From the NCBI RefSeq assembly GCF_003148645.1, contig NZ_QGGP01000001.1:434001-498000 (forward strand): DNA of 64,000 nucleotides. Direction: 5' to 3'. Positions 33,844-42,650 of the stretch are shown here, in pieces; the first letter of the stretch is position 1, and each line of letters starts with the position of its first letter. The DNA is from Xanthomarina spongicola (GTDB taxonomy: Bacteria; Bacteroidota; Bacteroidia; Flavobacteriales; Flavobacteriaceae). Made by a program: the position numbers and the translations under genes. Under the pieces are notes generated by a model that searched no databases, was not told the origin of the DNA, and was given only the letters and a program-made list of their open reading frames with translations.

Positions 33844-34209
33844 TTATTTAACAATATAATTATTTGTCAATTTTAATGCCACAGTATCTCCAAAAGAGGT
33901 GTTATTTTTTACTTTGTATCCAGTTTCAGTTTCAGTTATATCTAATTCAAGAATTAAGTCTGGTGTCTCTTCTGGATTAATAATTGCCATAAATTTGACA
34001 TTACTAGACGATTCCATAAAGAGTTTTCTATCGACAATTTGCTCTGTTAATTCTTTAATTATCTGCATCATGCAAACACCAGGAGTAACAGGGTTTCCAG
34101 GAAAATGACCTTTAAAGACTTCGTGGTCTTTGTTAATAGTAATTTTAGCAGTTGCCAAATTTTCTGAAACTGCTAGGTCGTTTAATTTATAAAAGTCTTT
34201 TAGTAACAT
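33844..34209 (-). CDS. FabZ/ApeI-like hotdog dehydratase
   Basis: 121 residues, one hotdog fold. The hallmark HFPGNPVTPGVCMMQIIKEL has the catalytic His of the FabZ/FabA class. The position usually holding the catalytic acid in the central helix (IEAMAQ-type) is Q in MMQIIKE, with a Glu four residues on, so activity may differ from the housekeeping enzyme. It should remove water from 3-hydroxyacyl chains on the carrier protein during polyene extension, like the ApeI-type enzymes of aryl polyene clusters. It overlaps the beta-barrel gene by one base. Confidence 0.8.
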   Translation of the reverse strand: MLLKDFYKLNDLAVSENLATAKITINKDHEVFKGHFPGNPVTPGVCMMQIIKELTEQIVDRKLFMESSSNVKFMAIINPEETPDLILELDITETETGYKVKNNTSFGDTVALKLTNNYIVK

Positions 34210-34841
34210 TACATTCCAAATTTATAATAAACACTAAACTGAAATACAGAGTTTAGTTTGTTATTTCCGTTATAATACTCATTATCGTAATTATTGTCGT
34301 AATAATAATCGTCATAATAACCATCTCTTACGTCAACAAATCCTTGTTTATATCTAGCTTCAATACCAAGTCCCATTGGGAATTCGTAACCAATACCTCC
34401 AAAAAATGAAACATCAGCAGGAGTTATGTCTCCATTAGAATTATCTGAAACATTAATATCCAAACTTGGACCAATTATAAAATGTAAGCCAATTTCAGGA
34501 GACACAAAGAATTTATTTGCAATAGATAGTCCTAAATAGTGAATGTTAACATCGTCTCCATTGACATGAATAACATCTCCATAATAAGGATCAATATAGG
34601 TATAATTACCTCCTTTAAATCCTTGATTAGAGTAGGTCATTTCTGGTTGTAATTCGTAGAATCGTGACAAGTGTAAATTTACAAACATGGCTCCACTAAA
34701 GCCTAATAATCTGCCTGAGTCGTCATGATTTGTAATGGTTGAAGCATTTAATCCCAAACGTAATCCTGGGCGTACTTTAACTTGAGAGAATGTAGGTATG
34801 CTAATTGCAATTAATGCGATAGCTAAAAATAATTTTTTCAT
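34209..34841 (-). CDS. Outer membrane beta-barrel protein (210 aa)
   Basis: A signal peptide (MKKLFLAIALIAISIPTFSQ) and a small eight-strand-type barrel: VRPGLRLGLNAST, GAMFVNLHLSRFYELQPEMTYSNQGFKGG, LGLSIANKFFVSPEIGLHFIIGPSLDI, GIGYEFPMGLGIEARYKQGF, and the end NSVFQFSVYYKFGM. A Tyr/Asp/Asn-rich stretch (GYYDDYYYDNNYDNEYYNG) replaces one loop and may be surface exposed. In this locus the barrel may help place the pigment in the outer membrane, but similar barrels are widespread. It overlaps both neighbours (1 and 4 bp). Confidence 0.78.
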   Translation of the reverse strand: MKKLFLAIALIAISIPTFSQVKVRPGLRLGLNASTITNHDDSGRLLGFSGAMFVNLHLSRFYELQPEMTYSNQGFKGGNYTYIDPYYGDVIHVNGDDVNIHYLGLSIANKFFVSPEIGLHFIIGPSLDINVSDNSNGDITPADVSFFGGIGYEFPMGLGIEARYKQGFVDVRDGYYDDYYYDNNYDNEYYNGNNKLNSVFQFSVYYKFGM

Positions 34842-35449
34842 TGGGTAATAGATTTTAATATAATTTCTAGTTTAATATTGTTGTGTTTTATTGAAATCTG
34901 GTCTGCAAAATTAGCGCTTATTTCTGTGAATAAAAATTCAACTTTTTCTTTACCATTTTTTGTTTTTACAACGTGTGTAAGTTGACTCTCATTAAAGAAA
35001 TAATAGTGGGTTTTATTATAAATTGTTGTTTCAAAAATACGATTATTATTTTTTTTAAAACTATTTGAAACTTTAGGTTTTTCTGTAATTAATACTTTAA
35101 AATCTTTCTTTAAGATGTTAATAAGCATTTTTTTATTTAGTTCATCCAGAATGAAATTTACTTTAAAGTCGTCTTCAATAAATGTGAAATCAAACAGTTT
35201 GTTACCCATTTCTGTGGTAAAAGCCACACGATGATTGTTTTTGTCAATTTTCTTAATAATTAAAAGGCCTCCAAAATGCTTGTCGTAAACATCAATAGAT
35301 GCTTTGTAAACATAGTCTTTTGTTTCATCTGAAAAATAGGGATTTGCTAAATTTTCAGAGACTGAATTGTCTAATTGAAAGTTCTGTTTTTTAGGATAAC
35401 TGCCACAAGACACAAAAAGAAAACAAATACTAATTAGTAAATATCGCAT
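34838..35449 (-). CDS. Lipoprotein, possible LolB-like/DUF3261 counterpart (203 aa)
   Basis: A short lipoprotein signal with lipobox ICFLFVSC. The mature part is rich in beta strands with alternating hydrophobic residues (GGLLIIKKIDKNNHRVAFTTEMGNKLFDF; FIEDDFKVNFILDELNKKMLINILKKDF), compatible with the half-barrel of LolA/LolB-type carriers. It lies directly beside the LolA-like gene (20-bp overlap) in the place where aryl polyene clusters often carry a DUF3261 lipoprotein. The equivalence is inferred from position and shape, not motif identity. Confidence 0.65.
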   Translation of the reverse strand: MRYLLISICFLFVSCGSYPKKQNFQLDNSVSENLANPYFSDETKDYVYKASIDVYDKHFGGLLIIKKIDKNNHRVAFTTEMGNKLFDFTFIEDDFKVNFILDELNKKMLINILKKDFKVLITEKPKVSNSFKKNNNRIFETTIYNKTHYYFFNESQLTHVVKTKNGKEKVEFLFTEISANFADQISIKHNNIKLEIILKSITQ

Positions 35450-36056
35450 CTGGTAGAGGTTTGTTTAGCTCTTTATTGCTAAATACAATTTTAGTGAAAT
35501 CGCCAGAAGGCTCAATCATTTTTACTTCAATAACATCTCCTTTTGTATTGAATGTAATATGAAACGCATCGATGTATTTTGAAGATTTTTTGTCTTTCGG
35601 AATAAAATGCACTTGACTGTTTTTATCTGTTTTGAAATAAGTAATATCAAAAGCCTCATCATCAAACATATCACCTTTTATGCTGTTAATAATCAAACTA
35701 TTTAATTGTTTAAATAGTTTATTTGAGCCCATATCTACTTCATTTTTTTTGCCTTCGTCGTTAATAAAAAGGGTTTCATTTTTAAAAAGAACTGTATATT
35801 TATAAGGCTCTGTATATTCCCATTTTACAAGATCAGGTGTTTTAAATGCAAGTTTTCCTTTGGTTACAATATCGTTTGATAAAAAATCTAGATGTTTGTA
35901 TTGTGTAAAATTGCTGGAAATTGTTTTAGTAGTTAAGGCTTGTTCTTTTACCAAAGTTTTTAAAGCCTGTGCTTCTGAAGCAGACATTTGTGTTTGCGAC
36001 TGAATACTAACAGTTAAAAATAAAAATAAGTAAACAAGGTTACGCATAAGGTTCAA
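35430..36056 (-). CDS. LolA-like periplasmic lipid carrier
   Basis: 208 residues with a signal peptide (MRNLVYLFLFLTVSIQSQ after a short leader; a start at M4 is equally possible). The mature part matches LolA-type half-barrels: ISSNFTQYKHLDFLSNDIVTKGKLAFKTPDLVKWEYTEPYKYTVLFKNETLFIND, with the family's F-x-Q and strand pattern. In aryl polyene loci such proteins are thought to carry the lipid-like pigment across the periplasm. The start overlaps the deacetylase gene by 17 bp, and the adjacent lipoprotein could be its outer membrane receiver. Confidence 0.85.
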   Translation of the reverse strand: MNLMRNLVYLFLFLTVSIQSQTQMSASEAQALKTLVKEQALTTKTISSNFTQYKHLDFLSNDIVTKGKLAFKTPDLVKWEYTEPYKYTVLFKNETLFINDEGKKNEVDMGSNKLFKQLNSLIINSIKGDMFDDEAFDITYFKTDKNSQVHFIPKDKKSSKYIDAFHITFNTKGDVIEVKMIEPSGDFTKIVFSNKELNKPLPDAIFTN

Positions 36057-36816
36057 TATTAAATAAGCAATCTACAGTTACAGCTTGTAAATTTTGCTTT
36101 TGTAAAATTAACAATAACTGTTCCAAAACCCATATTGTTTTTTCACTAGAATCATGCAATAAAATAACATCGCCTTTTTTTAGGTTTTTAATAACACGAT
36201 TTAAAACAGTTTCTTTGCTTAATTTAGTAGTATCTAATGAACGTTTATTCCAACCTATTGCCTGAAGTTTAGTAATATTTAAAGCTTTTTTAATTCTTGG
36301 ATTGGTGACACCAAATGCTGGTCTGTATAGATTTAAGTTTAAACCTGATTTTTCTAATACAATGTTATTTGTTTGTTCTAATTCTGAAATCACTTTTTCA
36401 GTACTAAAGAAACCAAACACATTATTGTGAGAATAGGTATGGTTTCCAACTGTATGACCTTCGTCTATAATGCTTTTGAAGATTTCTGGATGGCTTTCTA
36501 TCTGTTTTCCTATACAGAAAAACGTAGCACTAGCTTGATATTTTTTTAAGAGTTCTAACACTTTAGGAGTGAACTCTGGATTCGGACCATCGTCGAAAGT
36601 AATAGCTACTTGATTTTTTAAAATGGATGGATTCGAGTTTAATGCTTTAATATGGTAGTTCCAACCAATTATTCCAGAACCGAGAGCAGTTAAAGAAAAC
36701 CAGATAACTCCTATTAAAACAAACCACAAAAAAGAGAAACTAAATATCCAGCAAGCCATAAATAAACCTATTAAAACAATAAGAGTAAATATGTTTACTG
36801 TTTTAAAGTTTAACAT
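36040..36816 (-). CDS. Membrane-anchored polysaccharide deacetylase-type protein
   Basis: 258 residues with two N-terminal membrane helices (about 8-50), then a NodB-type domain: VAITFDDGPNPEFTPKVL (catalytic Asp and metal Asp), DEGHTVGNHTYSHNN (H-x3-H metal ligands), LYRPAFGVTNPRIKKA (R-P-P/A-G motif) and GDVILLHDS. All metal ligands are kept, so it should hydrolyse an acyl-amide or ester linkage, classically N-acetyl groups on glycans. It is a recurrent gene in flexirubin loci, where its substrate is unknown. It overlaps the chain-length-factor gene by 7 bp. Confidence 0.87.
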   Translation of the reverse strand: MLNFKTVNIFTLIVLIGLFMACWIFSFSFLWFVLIGVIWFSLTALGSGIIGWNYHIKALNSNPSILKNQVAITFDDGPNPEFTPKVLELLKKYQASATFFCIGKQIESHPEIFKSIIDEGHTVGNHTYSHNNVFGFFSTEKVISELEQTNNIVLEKSGLNLNLYRPAFGVTNPRIKKALNITKLQAIGWNKRSLDTTKLSKETVLNRVIKNLKKGDVILLHDSSEKTIWVLEQLLLILQKQNLQAVTVDCLFNIEPYA

Positions 36817-37874
36817 GTTTTAAGTAAAGTGAAACTATGATTTTCTCCACGATACTGATTATAAAGTAAGATGTGTTTAAAGGAAGAAGTTCCTTTGTTG
36901 TTTAGTTTTAATATGTCTGGAAGTGTTTGTGTTTTTAATATTTTCGAAGCTATCCAAACTCCAAAAGGAGAGGCTGTATTGAATTCTCCAATAAGATGTT
37001 TGTAGCAAACTTGTTGTGTGTTGCTAAATATGTCTGAAGTTAATTCGTTATAAAACCTATCAAATTCTACATCACCATTATTACCTAAAACAACAGCATC
37101 TAAATCTTTAGTAGTTAAGTTGTTTTCCTTTAAGAAAGATAAGGTAGTTTGAACAACGTCGTTTAATGGCAATGTGTTATACATTTTCACTGAAACAACT
37201 TCTGCATAAGAAGATTCTTGTTCTTTATTGGATAACACAAAGAAATTAGCACCTTCTCCAAATATAGAACCTTTGGTTTTAGAACCTAAAAGTGTATTTG
37301 TAGTAATATCCTCTTTTTTTATATGATGAATAAGCTCATGTAATTTTGTTGTGTGATCTGCTAATTCATCTACACCACCAATTAGAATGTTTTCTGCTTC
37401 ATTTAATTCTAATTGAAGTTTGGCATCTAGCAAAGTAGATTCAAATGAATTACTACCATGCACATACGTAAAATTATAACCTTTACATTGAAGCTCTAAG
37501 GCTATTTGTCCACCAACTGTATTGTGAGTTGACTGGATGAACGAAGTAGGTGTTAAAAACTGTTCGTTATTATCAATAATACCACTTAAAAACTTTTCGG
37601 AATCACGTAAACAACCCATTCCTGTACCAGTAATTATAGCATCTACATTTTCCAGACCAGCTTCTTGTAAAGCTATTTTAGAGGCAACAACTCCCATTTT
37701 AATACCTTTTGCCATACGTCTAGCAGCAGCAGGTGGAATGTAGTCTTTGTAAACAGGTTCCACAGCAGAAACAACTTGGTTATCATGAATTATTACCTCG
37801 TCTAAAAATTCCGAATTATCGAAAGTTTTTTGTGGTGTAATAGATGCAACGCTATTTATATAGACCTTTTTCAT
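36810..37874 (-). CDS. Chain-length-factor-like ketosynthase (inactive Cys position)
   Basis: The frame is open from 37904, but I choose the ATG at 37874: it overlaps the stop of the KAS gene as ATGA, and the protein then begins MKKVYINSVASITP, as KAS proteins do. The result is 354 residues. It has the thiolase fold but the nucleophile region reads TYVHGSNSFESTLLDAKL, with no cysteine, and the C-terminal histidines are not in standard context. This is what is expected of a chain length factor that pairs with the catalytic subunit encoded immediately upstream, as in aryl polyene and type II polyketide systems. Confidence 0.85.
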   Translation of the reverse strand: MKKVYINSVASITPQKTFDNSEFLDEVIIHDNQVVSAVEPVYKDYIPPAAARRMAKGIKMGVVASKIALQEAGLENVDAIITGTGMGCLRDSEKFLSGIIDNNEQFLTPTSFIQSTHNTVGGQIALELQCKGYNFTYVHGSNSFESTLLDAKLQLELNEAENILIGGVDELADHTTKLHELIHHIKKEDITTNTLLGSKTKGSIFGEGANFFVLSNKEQESSYAEVVSVKMYNTLPLNDVVQTTLSFLKENNLTTKDLDAVVLGNNGDVEFDRFYNELTSDIFSNTQQVCYKHLIGEFNTASPFGVWIASKILKTQTLPDILKLNNKGTSSFKHILLYNQYRGENHSFTLLKTC

Positions 37875-39073
37875 TGTTCTTTTGAAAATATAACTGTTGA
37901 ACAATTACCACCAAAACCAAAGGAATTAGACATAACGGTTTTTAACTTTTTTTCTTTTAGTTTCAGTTGAGGAGTGATATTAAATTCTTTCATCTGAGTT
38001 TTGAAATTCAGATTTGGATAAATTACATTATTCTGTAAAGCTAAAACTGAATATACAGCTTCAATAGCTCCAGCTGCAGCTAAAGTATGACCTGTATATG
38101 CTTTTGTGGAACTAAACTCTGGAGGAGTATTACCAAATACTCTAATAATGGCGCGACCTTCAGATAAATCGTTGTTTCCTGTGGCAGTTCCATGAGCATT
38201 GATATAGTCTATGTCTTTGACAGTTAAATTAGCAACTTCAAGAGCTTTCTCCATAGCTAAAGTAGCTCCATCTCCATGATCTGAAGAAGCTGTTTGATGA
38301 AAGGCATCGTTTGCATTCCCATAACCTTTTACATAGCCTAAAACGGTTTTGTTTTCTGCTTTTATTATAGCATCAGATTCTAATACCAAAAAAGCAGCAG
38401 CTTCACCAAGATTTAGTCCTTTTCTATTTTCGTCGAAAGGTGTGTTATAAGTATCAGACAATATCATTAAGGTTTTAAAACCATTAATGGTGAATTTAGA
38501 CATGCAGTCTGATCCTCCAACAATAACTCGATCTAATTGTCCAGATTTTATAAGTCTCGCTCCAAGCATAATAGCATTTGCAGCCGAAGAGCAGGCTGTA
38601 CTAATAGTCGTTACTAAGCTTTTGTCTATACCTAGTTGTTCAGCTATTTTTTGTGTAGAATCTCCTGCATGATGACTTTCTATATATCTATGGTTGGTGT
38701 CGTTTTCTAGATAATTGTAATAATATTTCTCAGTCATATCCATACCTCCAACACTAGTTGCAGATATCAATCCAGTTTTATAAGCATTCATATCTTTTAT
38801 TCCAGCATTTGAAACGGCTTCTTTAGCTGCAAGAGCACCAATTAGGCCTGTTCTAGAATAATTGTTAACTGAAGAGATTCCTAAAAGTTGTTCTAATTCT
38901 GAATTAGTATAGGCAATTTCGCCTACCATAATATCATCTTTATGGATGGTGTCAATTTTAGAAATTCTTGAAATTCCTTTTTTCCCTTCCACAAGTGACT
39001 GAAAATTTTCTGCAACATTGTTTCCAATTGCAGATATAATTCCCATTCCTGTTATAGCAACTCCTTTACTCAT
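37871..39073 (-). CDS. Beta-ketoacyl-ACP synthase (catalytic, KAS I/II type)
   Basis: 400 residues. The Cys-His-His triad is complete: TTISTACSSAANAI (C161), YINAHGTATGNND, and KAYTGHTLAAAGAIE. It should condense malonyl-ACP with the growing aryl polyene chain. It is followed with 4-bp overlap by the chain-length-factor gene, so the two proteins probably form a heterodimer, and preceded by an acyl carrier protein gene 27 bp away. The order ACP-KS-CLF resembles the core of aryl polyene loci. Confidence 0.92.
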   Translation of the reverse strand: MSKGVAITGMGIISAIGNNVAENFQSLVEGKKGISRISKIDTIHKDDIMVGEIAYTNSELEQLLGISSVNNYSRTGLIGALAAKEAVSNAGIKDMNAYKTGLISATSVGGMDMTEKYYYNYLENDTNHRYIESHHAGDSTQKIAEQLGIDKSLVTTISTACSSAANAIMLGARLIKSGQLDRVIVGGSDCMSKFTINGFKTLMILSDTYNTPFDENRKGLNLGEAAAFLVLESDAIIKAENKTVLGYVKGYGNANDAFHQTASSDHGDGATLAMEKALEVANLTVKDIDYINAHGTATGNNDLSEGRAIIRVFGNTPPEFSSTKAYTGHTLAAAGAIEAVYSVLALQNNVIYPNLNFKTQMKEFNITPQLKLKEKKLKTVMSNSFGFGGNCSTVIFSKEQ

Positions 39074-39100
39074 AATATTTCCTAAAAAATAGGAATGTGT

Positions 39101-39358
39101 TTATTTAGATCTATGTTCTTGGATATAAGCAGCCATAGTATTTATAGACTCAAAAATAGTACGACCTTCTTTTGGGTCTGTTAATTTAATTCCATAGTTT
39201 TTATCTAACATCACGATAAGTTCTAAAGCATCAATTGAATCTAGTGCTAAACCATCTCCAAAAAGCATATCGTCATCTGCTATATCTGCAACTGTCATGT
39301 CTTCAAGGTTTAATTGCTCGATAATGTTTTCTTTTAATTCTTGTTTTAAAGCTTCCAT
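39101..39358 (-). CDS. Acyl carrier protein (pigment locus, second copy)
   Basis: 85 residues. The phosphopantetheine site is LALDSIDALELIVMLDKNYG, with Ser41 in DSIDALE. Charge is strongly acidic (MTVADIADDDMLFGDGL), as in carrier proteins. It lies one base from the ketosynthase-fragment gene and upstream of the KS/CLF pair, so it probably carries the polyene intermediate. It differs clearly from the other ACP in the cluster (DSLDFVDLVV), suggesting separate partners. Confidence 0.92.
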   Translation of the reverse strand: MEALKQELKENIIEQLNLEDMTVADIADDDMLFGDGLALDSIDALELIVMLDKNYGIKLTDPKEGRTIFESINTMAAYIQEHRSK

Positions 39359-39359
39359 A

Positions 39360-39980
39360 TTATGTATTATATAGTGTTATTATATTTTGTTTGTTGAATT
39401 CTTTGTCGCCTTCTTTTTTTGAAACCAAATACAAAAAGGCTTCATAATTTTCTTCTTCTAATTCTACCCATCCACAAAGAACAGATTCTGCTTTATGTGT
39501 TGCTAATAAGCTATTTGTATATGTAAACAAATGTTCAGCATTAAAGCGCTCAAAGATAAAAAAACTATTCTCAGTATATAGCTTATATTTAATACTTATC
39601 TCACCTAAACAAATATTTGGTAATGTGTACACAAAAACAGCTGGACTTGGAAAATAATTGTCTTTATGTTGTATGGCTTTTTGATGGATAACATCTGTAT
39701 CTAAACTCGATGCTTTATTAGAAAACACGAGTGCTATATTATTGTCTTTTTCTAAATCTAAATTTTGGTTTTTAAGTAAAACATCAGCTGCTAAAAAAGC
39801 TAATTTACTTAAGTTATCCATTTTAAAAAACTTAGAATACTTTGTGTTTTGATCTTTGTATGCTGCTTTTATAAATTCTGAAAAACTTGTATGCACTTCA
39901 CTAAATATAACAGAACCATTTAAAGAAATATGATTATTCTTTATATGGCAATAAGATGTTATGTTATAATTAGTTTTCAA
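39360..39980 (-). CDS. Ketosynthase N-terminal-like protein without catalytic Cys
   Basis: 206 residues, about half the length of a ketosynthase. It aligns by eye with the N-terminal half-domain found as a separate gene in aryl polyene and flexirubin clusters: KFFKMDNLSKLAFLAADVLL, NIALVFSNKASSLDTDV, and FVYTLPNICLGEISIKYKL in the place of the active-site region. The cysteine in PNICLG is not in the nucleophile position typical of active enzymes and the His motifs are absent. It probably helps assemble or gate another ketosynthase. The gap to the methyltransferase gene is 6 bp. Confidence 0.8.
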   Translation of the reverse strand: MKTNYNITSYCHIKNNHISLNGSVIFSEVHTSFSEFIKAAYKDQNTKYSKFFKMDNLSKLAFLAADVLLKNQNLDLEKDNNIALVFSNKASSLDTDVIHQKAIQHKDNYFPSPAVFVYTLPNICLGEISIKYKLYTENSFFIFERFNAEHLFTYTNSLLATHKAESVLCGWVELEEENYEAFLYLVSKKEGDKEFNKQNIITLYNT

Positions 39981-39986
39981 AATTAT

Positions 39987-41048
39987 TTACTTTTTCTTAC
40001 AAACCAGAATGGTATGATATTCACCAACTGCAATATCTTCTTTTAAAACTAATCCAGCTTTATCTATAAGCTTCATGAACACTTTAGCTGGATACATTTT
40101 ACTATTTCCATTCGCCATAACTGTAAAATAAAGCGAAGTTGCTTCTAGAGCAAATCTGGCATTATCGAAACGTTGACGATCTGTAAAAGTTTCCATGATT
40201 AGAATTTCTCCGTCGTCATTTACAGCAGCTGCACATGCTTTTAAAATGGTTAGAATTTCGTCTTCTGAGAAACAATCTAAAAACTGACTCATCCATATAG
40301 CATCTGCTCCTTTTGGTAGTGTTGGGTTTTCTGATAGCCAATCTATTTCATGATGAGTTACACGATCTTGAAAACCAGCATCAGCAATGTTTCTTAATGC
40401 TATTTTTAATTGACCTGGCAAATCGACCATTTTTATAGAAACAGTGTCGTTAAATTTACTTCCACTTAAGGCAAATTTTCCAGTGTTTGCACCAACATCA
40501 TAAATGGTTTTTGGGTTGTTTTTAAAAACAGTTTCTAAAGCTTCTTGAAAAACATCGTCTGAATAATGATGGTCAAATTCAAACCATGCTTTTTGTACTT
40601 CAGGTGTTAATTGCGATAAACCTTCGTAAACAGTTTTCCAATCTCCTAGTACTTTTAGTCCTGCTGGTTTTCCAGTTTTTATAGCTTCTTCTAAGTGAAA
40701 CAATCCTTTATAACAAACCTCTTGAGTAAAATTAATGTTTACATCAACTGTTTTATGAGAATTTAAATAATAACCAATGGTTGTTAATTCGTAGTGATTG
40801 TTTTCGTCTTTAGAAACTATATTAGAACTTTCGGCTATTTCTAATAACACGCCTACACCATATGCACTAAGTGATAATTCTTTAGCAATATCTTCTATTG
40901 TGATACCTCCTTTTTTTCTTCTTTCGAAAATAAGGTCGAAAATACCAAGTTTTCTTAATGAAACGACTGCTTGAAATACAAATGGTGCAAAAGCAATTTT
41001 TTGAGCTTCTTGAATAGCATCTATAGCTTTAATGTGGTTTTTAGACAT
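39987..41048 (-). CDS. SAM-dependent methyltransferase (O-/C-methyltransferase fold)
   Basis: 353 residues. A winged-helix dimerisation domain (about 10-100: LRKLGIFDLIFERRKKGGIT, IEDIAKELSLSAYGVGVLLE) precedes the Rossmann domain with the SAM loop IYDVGANTGKFALSG (about residue 181) and later KGADAIWMSQFLDCFSEDE. The layout is that of small-molecule methyltransferases such as those acting on phenols. Flexirubins carry a methyl group on the terminal aromatic ring, so this gene is the natural candidate for adding it; the exact site is inference. Confidence 0.87.
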   Translation of the reverse strand: MSKNHIKAIDAIQEAQKIAFAPFVFQAVVSLRKLGIFDLIFERRKKGGITIEDIAKELSLSAYGVGVLLEIAESSNIVSKDENNHYELTTIGYYLNSHKTVDVNINFTQEVCYKGLFHLEEAIKTGKPAGLKVLGDWKTVYEGLSQLTPEVQKAWFEFDHHYSDDVFQEALETVFKNNPKTIYDVGANTGKFALSGSKFNDTVSIKMVDLPGQLKIALRNIADAGFQDRVTHHEIDWLSENPTLPKGADAIWMSQFLDCFSEDEILTILKACAAAVNDDGEILIMETFTDRQRFDNARFALEATSLYFTVMANGNSKMYPAKVFMKLIDKAGLVLKEDIAVGEYHTILVCKKK

Positions 41049-41053
41049 GATTT

Positions 41054-42205
41054 TTAGTTTGGATTGATTTTTTTAAATAATATGGCTGTATTGCAACCTC
41101 CAAAACCTGATGCAGTTTTTAAGAAGGTCTTTAATTCTTTTGATGTTGTTTTTTTAATAACATGAATAGGTTTCGAAACACCTAATGTTTCAAATCCTTT
41201 CGATGCATAAAGTGTATTATTATATAAGGAGTGCATGCCAACTATGGTTTCCAATAAACCTGAAGCACCTAACGTGTGTCCGAAATAGCCTTTCAAACTA
41301 TTTAAAGGAACATCTTGTAATTGTAATCTATTAAAAGCAATGGCTTCCATTTCGTCGTTAAACATAGTAGCAGTTCCATGAGCCGAAATATAATCTATGT
41401 CTTGAGCCGTTAAGTTAGCTTGTGTTAATGCAGAATTCATACTTCTATATAAACCTTCACCAGTTCTAGATGGTCCAGAAATGTGATTGGCATCATTACA
41501 AGAACTTTCACCAATAATTTCAACAGCTTCTTTTGTAAGATTTATATCGCTATTAGTTACTAATGTACTTGCTGCTACTTCGCCAATATTAATTCCTGTT
41601 CTGTTTTTATCGTAAGGTTTACAAGGCTTACTGCTTAGTGCTTGAAACGAATTGAAACCAGACAAGATAAATTCTGTTACAATATCTCCACCAACAATAA
41701 ATACATGATCGTACATATTTTGTTGAATATATCTTTTAGCAATAGCTATTGCTAGAACTCCAGAGACACATGCATTTGAAACGAGAATGGGTTCATTTTT
41801 AAAATTGAAAAAGTCTTTAATTTGTTTTCCCAATTCACTTAAATAAGCACGTTCTTTTTGGAATAAATTATTTTCATCTAACGCATCAATGTTTCCTTTG
41901 GTTGTAGAAATTATTAAACCAACCCGATCGTTTAATTCAATATTAGAAGTACTAATAACCTTGCTTAAAGAGGTTATCATCATTTTTTCTAAACGTGTAT
42001 ACTCTTGTTTTGGGTGTAATTTTTGAAAGGCCTCTTCAAGTTTTTCCGAATTAATTAACGCTGAATAAAACGGTTCTGGTAATACATTTTTATTATCTAT
42101 TAATTCTAAACCAGAAACTTCGTTGTGAATGTTTTCAACAACAACATCGCTATTAAAACCTAATGATGAAACAATATTATTATATGAAACGTACGTCTTA
42201 TTCAT
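41054..42205 (-). CDS. Beta-ketoacyl-ACP synthase (KAS I/II type)
   Basis: 383 residues with the triad intact: LVSNACVSGVLAIAIA (C146), YISAHGTATMFND and KGYFGHTLGASGLLE. It is more diverged than the other two KAS proteins in the locus, notably NACVSG in place of TACSSA. A role in priming with the aromatic starter is possible but not shown. It overlaps the thioesterase gene by 8 bp and is followed after 5 bp by the methyltransferase. Confidence 0.9.
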   Translation of the reverse strand: MNKTYVSYNNIVSSLGFNSDVVVENIHNEVSGLELIDNKNVLPEPFYSALINSEKLEEAFQKLHPKQEYTRLEKMMITSLSKVISTSNIELNDRVGLIISTTKGNIDALDENNLFQKERAYLSELGKQIKDFFNFKNEPILVSNACVSGVLAIAIAKRYIQQNMYDHVFIVGGDIVTEFILSGFNSFQALSSKPCKPYDKNRTGINIGEVAASTLVTNSDINLTKEAVEIIGESSCNDANHISGPSRTGEGLYRSMNSALTQANLTAQDIDYISAHGTATMFNDEMEAIAFNRLQLQDVPLNSLKGYFGHTLGASGLLETIVGMHSLYNNTLYASKGFETLGVSKPIHVIKKTTSKELKTFLKTASGFGGCNTAILFKKINPN

Positions 42206-42650
42206 CTAATAAACCAACACTTTTTTTCCAATCCTTAAAGAATGATGGAATGGTTAACCATAAATCTCCTTCACCAATTTTATCTACAAATACTTGTATA
42301 GTTTCTCCAGTACAAACTAACGCATTGTCTTGGTTAAAAATCTCATATCTAAATACCATTTTAGCAGCAGGACTATCTACATATATGGTTTTTATTGTAG
42401 CAATATCTCCATAACGAAGAGGCAGTTTGTGGTCTGTACTAGATTTTACAATAGGTGTTGCAAAACCATATTTTTTCTGATCTAAATAAGAAATGCCATG
42501 ATGTCTTCCAAAAGCTTCACGACCATCTTCGAAATACTGAATGTAATTGCCATGCCAAACAATTCCTAAGGGATCTGTTTCTACAAAACGTACACGTACT
42601 TGACTAGTATGTATTATTTCTTTTGGTTTATACTGTGTTTTTCTTTTCAT
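42198..42650 (-). CDS. YbgC/4HBT-type acyl thioesterase
   Basis: 150 residues, hotdog fold. The active-site region RFVETDPLGIVWHGNYIQYFEDGREAFGR-type contains the catalytic Asp of 4-hydroxybenzoyl-CoA thioesterases (DPLGIVWHGNY). It would release an acyl chain from CoA or the carrier protein, or edit stalled intermediates. Thioesterases of this class are standard in aryl polyene loci. It overlaps the ABC permease gene by 23 bp and the next ketosynthase by 8 bp. Confidence 0.88.
   Translation of the reverse strand: MKRKTQYKPKEIIHTSQVRVRFVETDPLGIVWHGNYIQYFEDGREAFGRHHGISYLDQKKYGFATPIVKSSTDHKLPLRYGDIATIKTIYVDSPAAKMVFRYEIFNQDNALVCTGETIQVFVDKIGEGDLWLTIPSFFKDWKKSVGLLDE

Noticed and set aside
37875-37904. 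Ten-residue N-terminal extension of the chain-length factor
   Set aside because: The internal ATG at 37874 forms a 4-bp overlap with the upstream stop and gives the normal KAS beginning.
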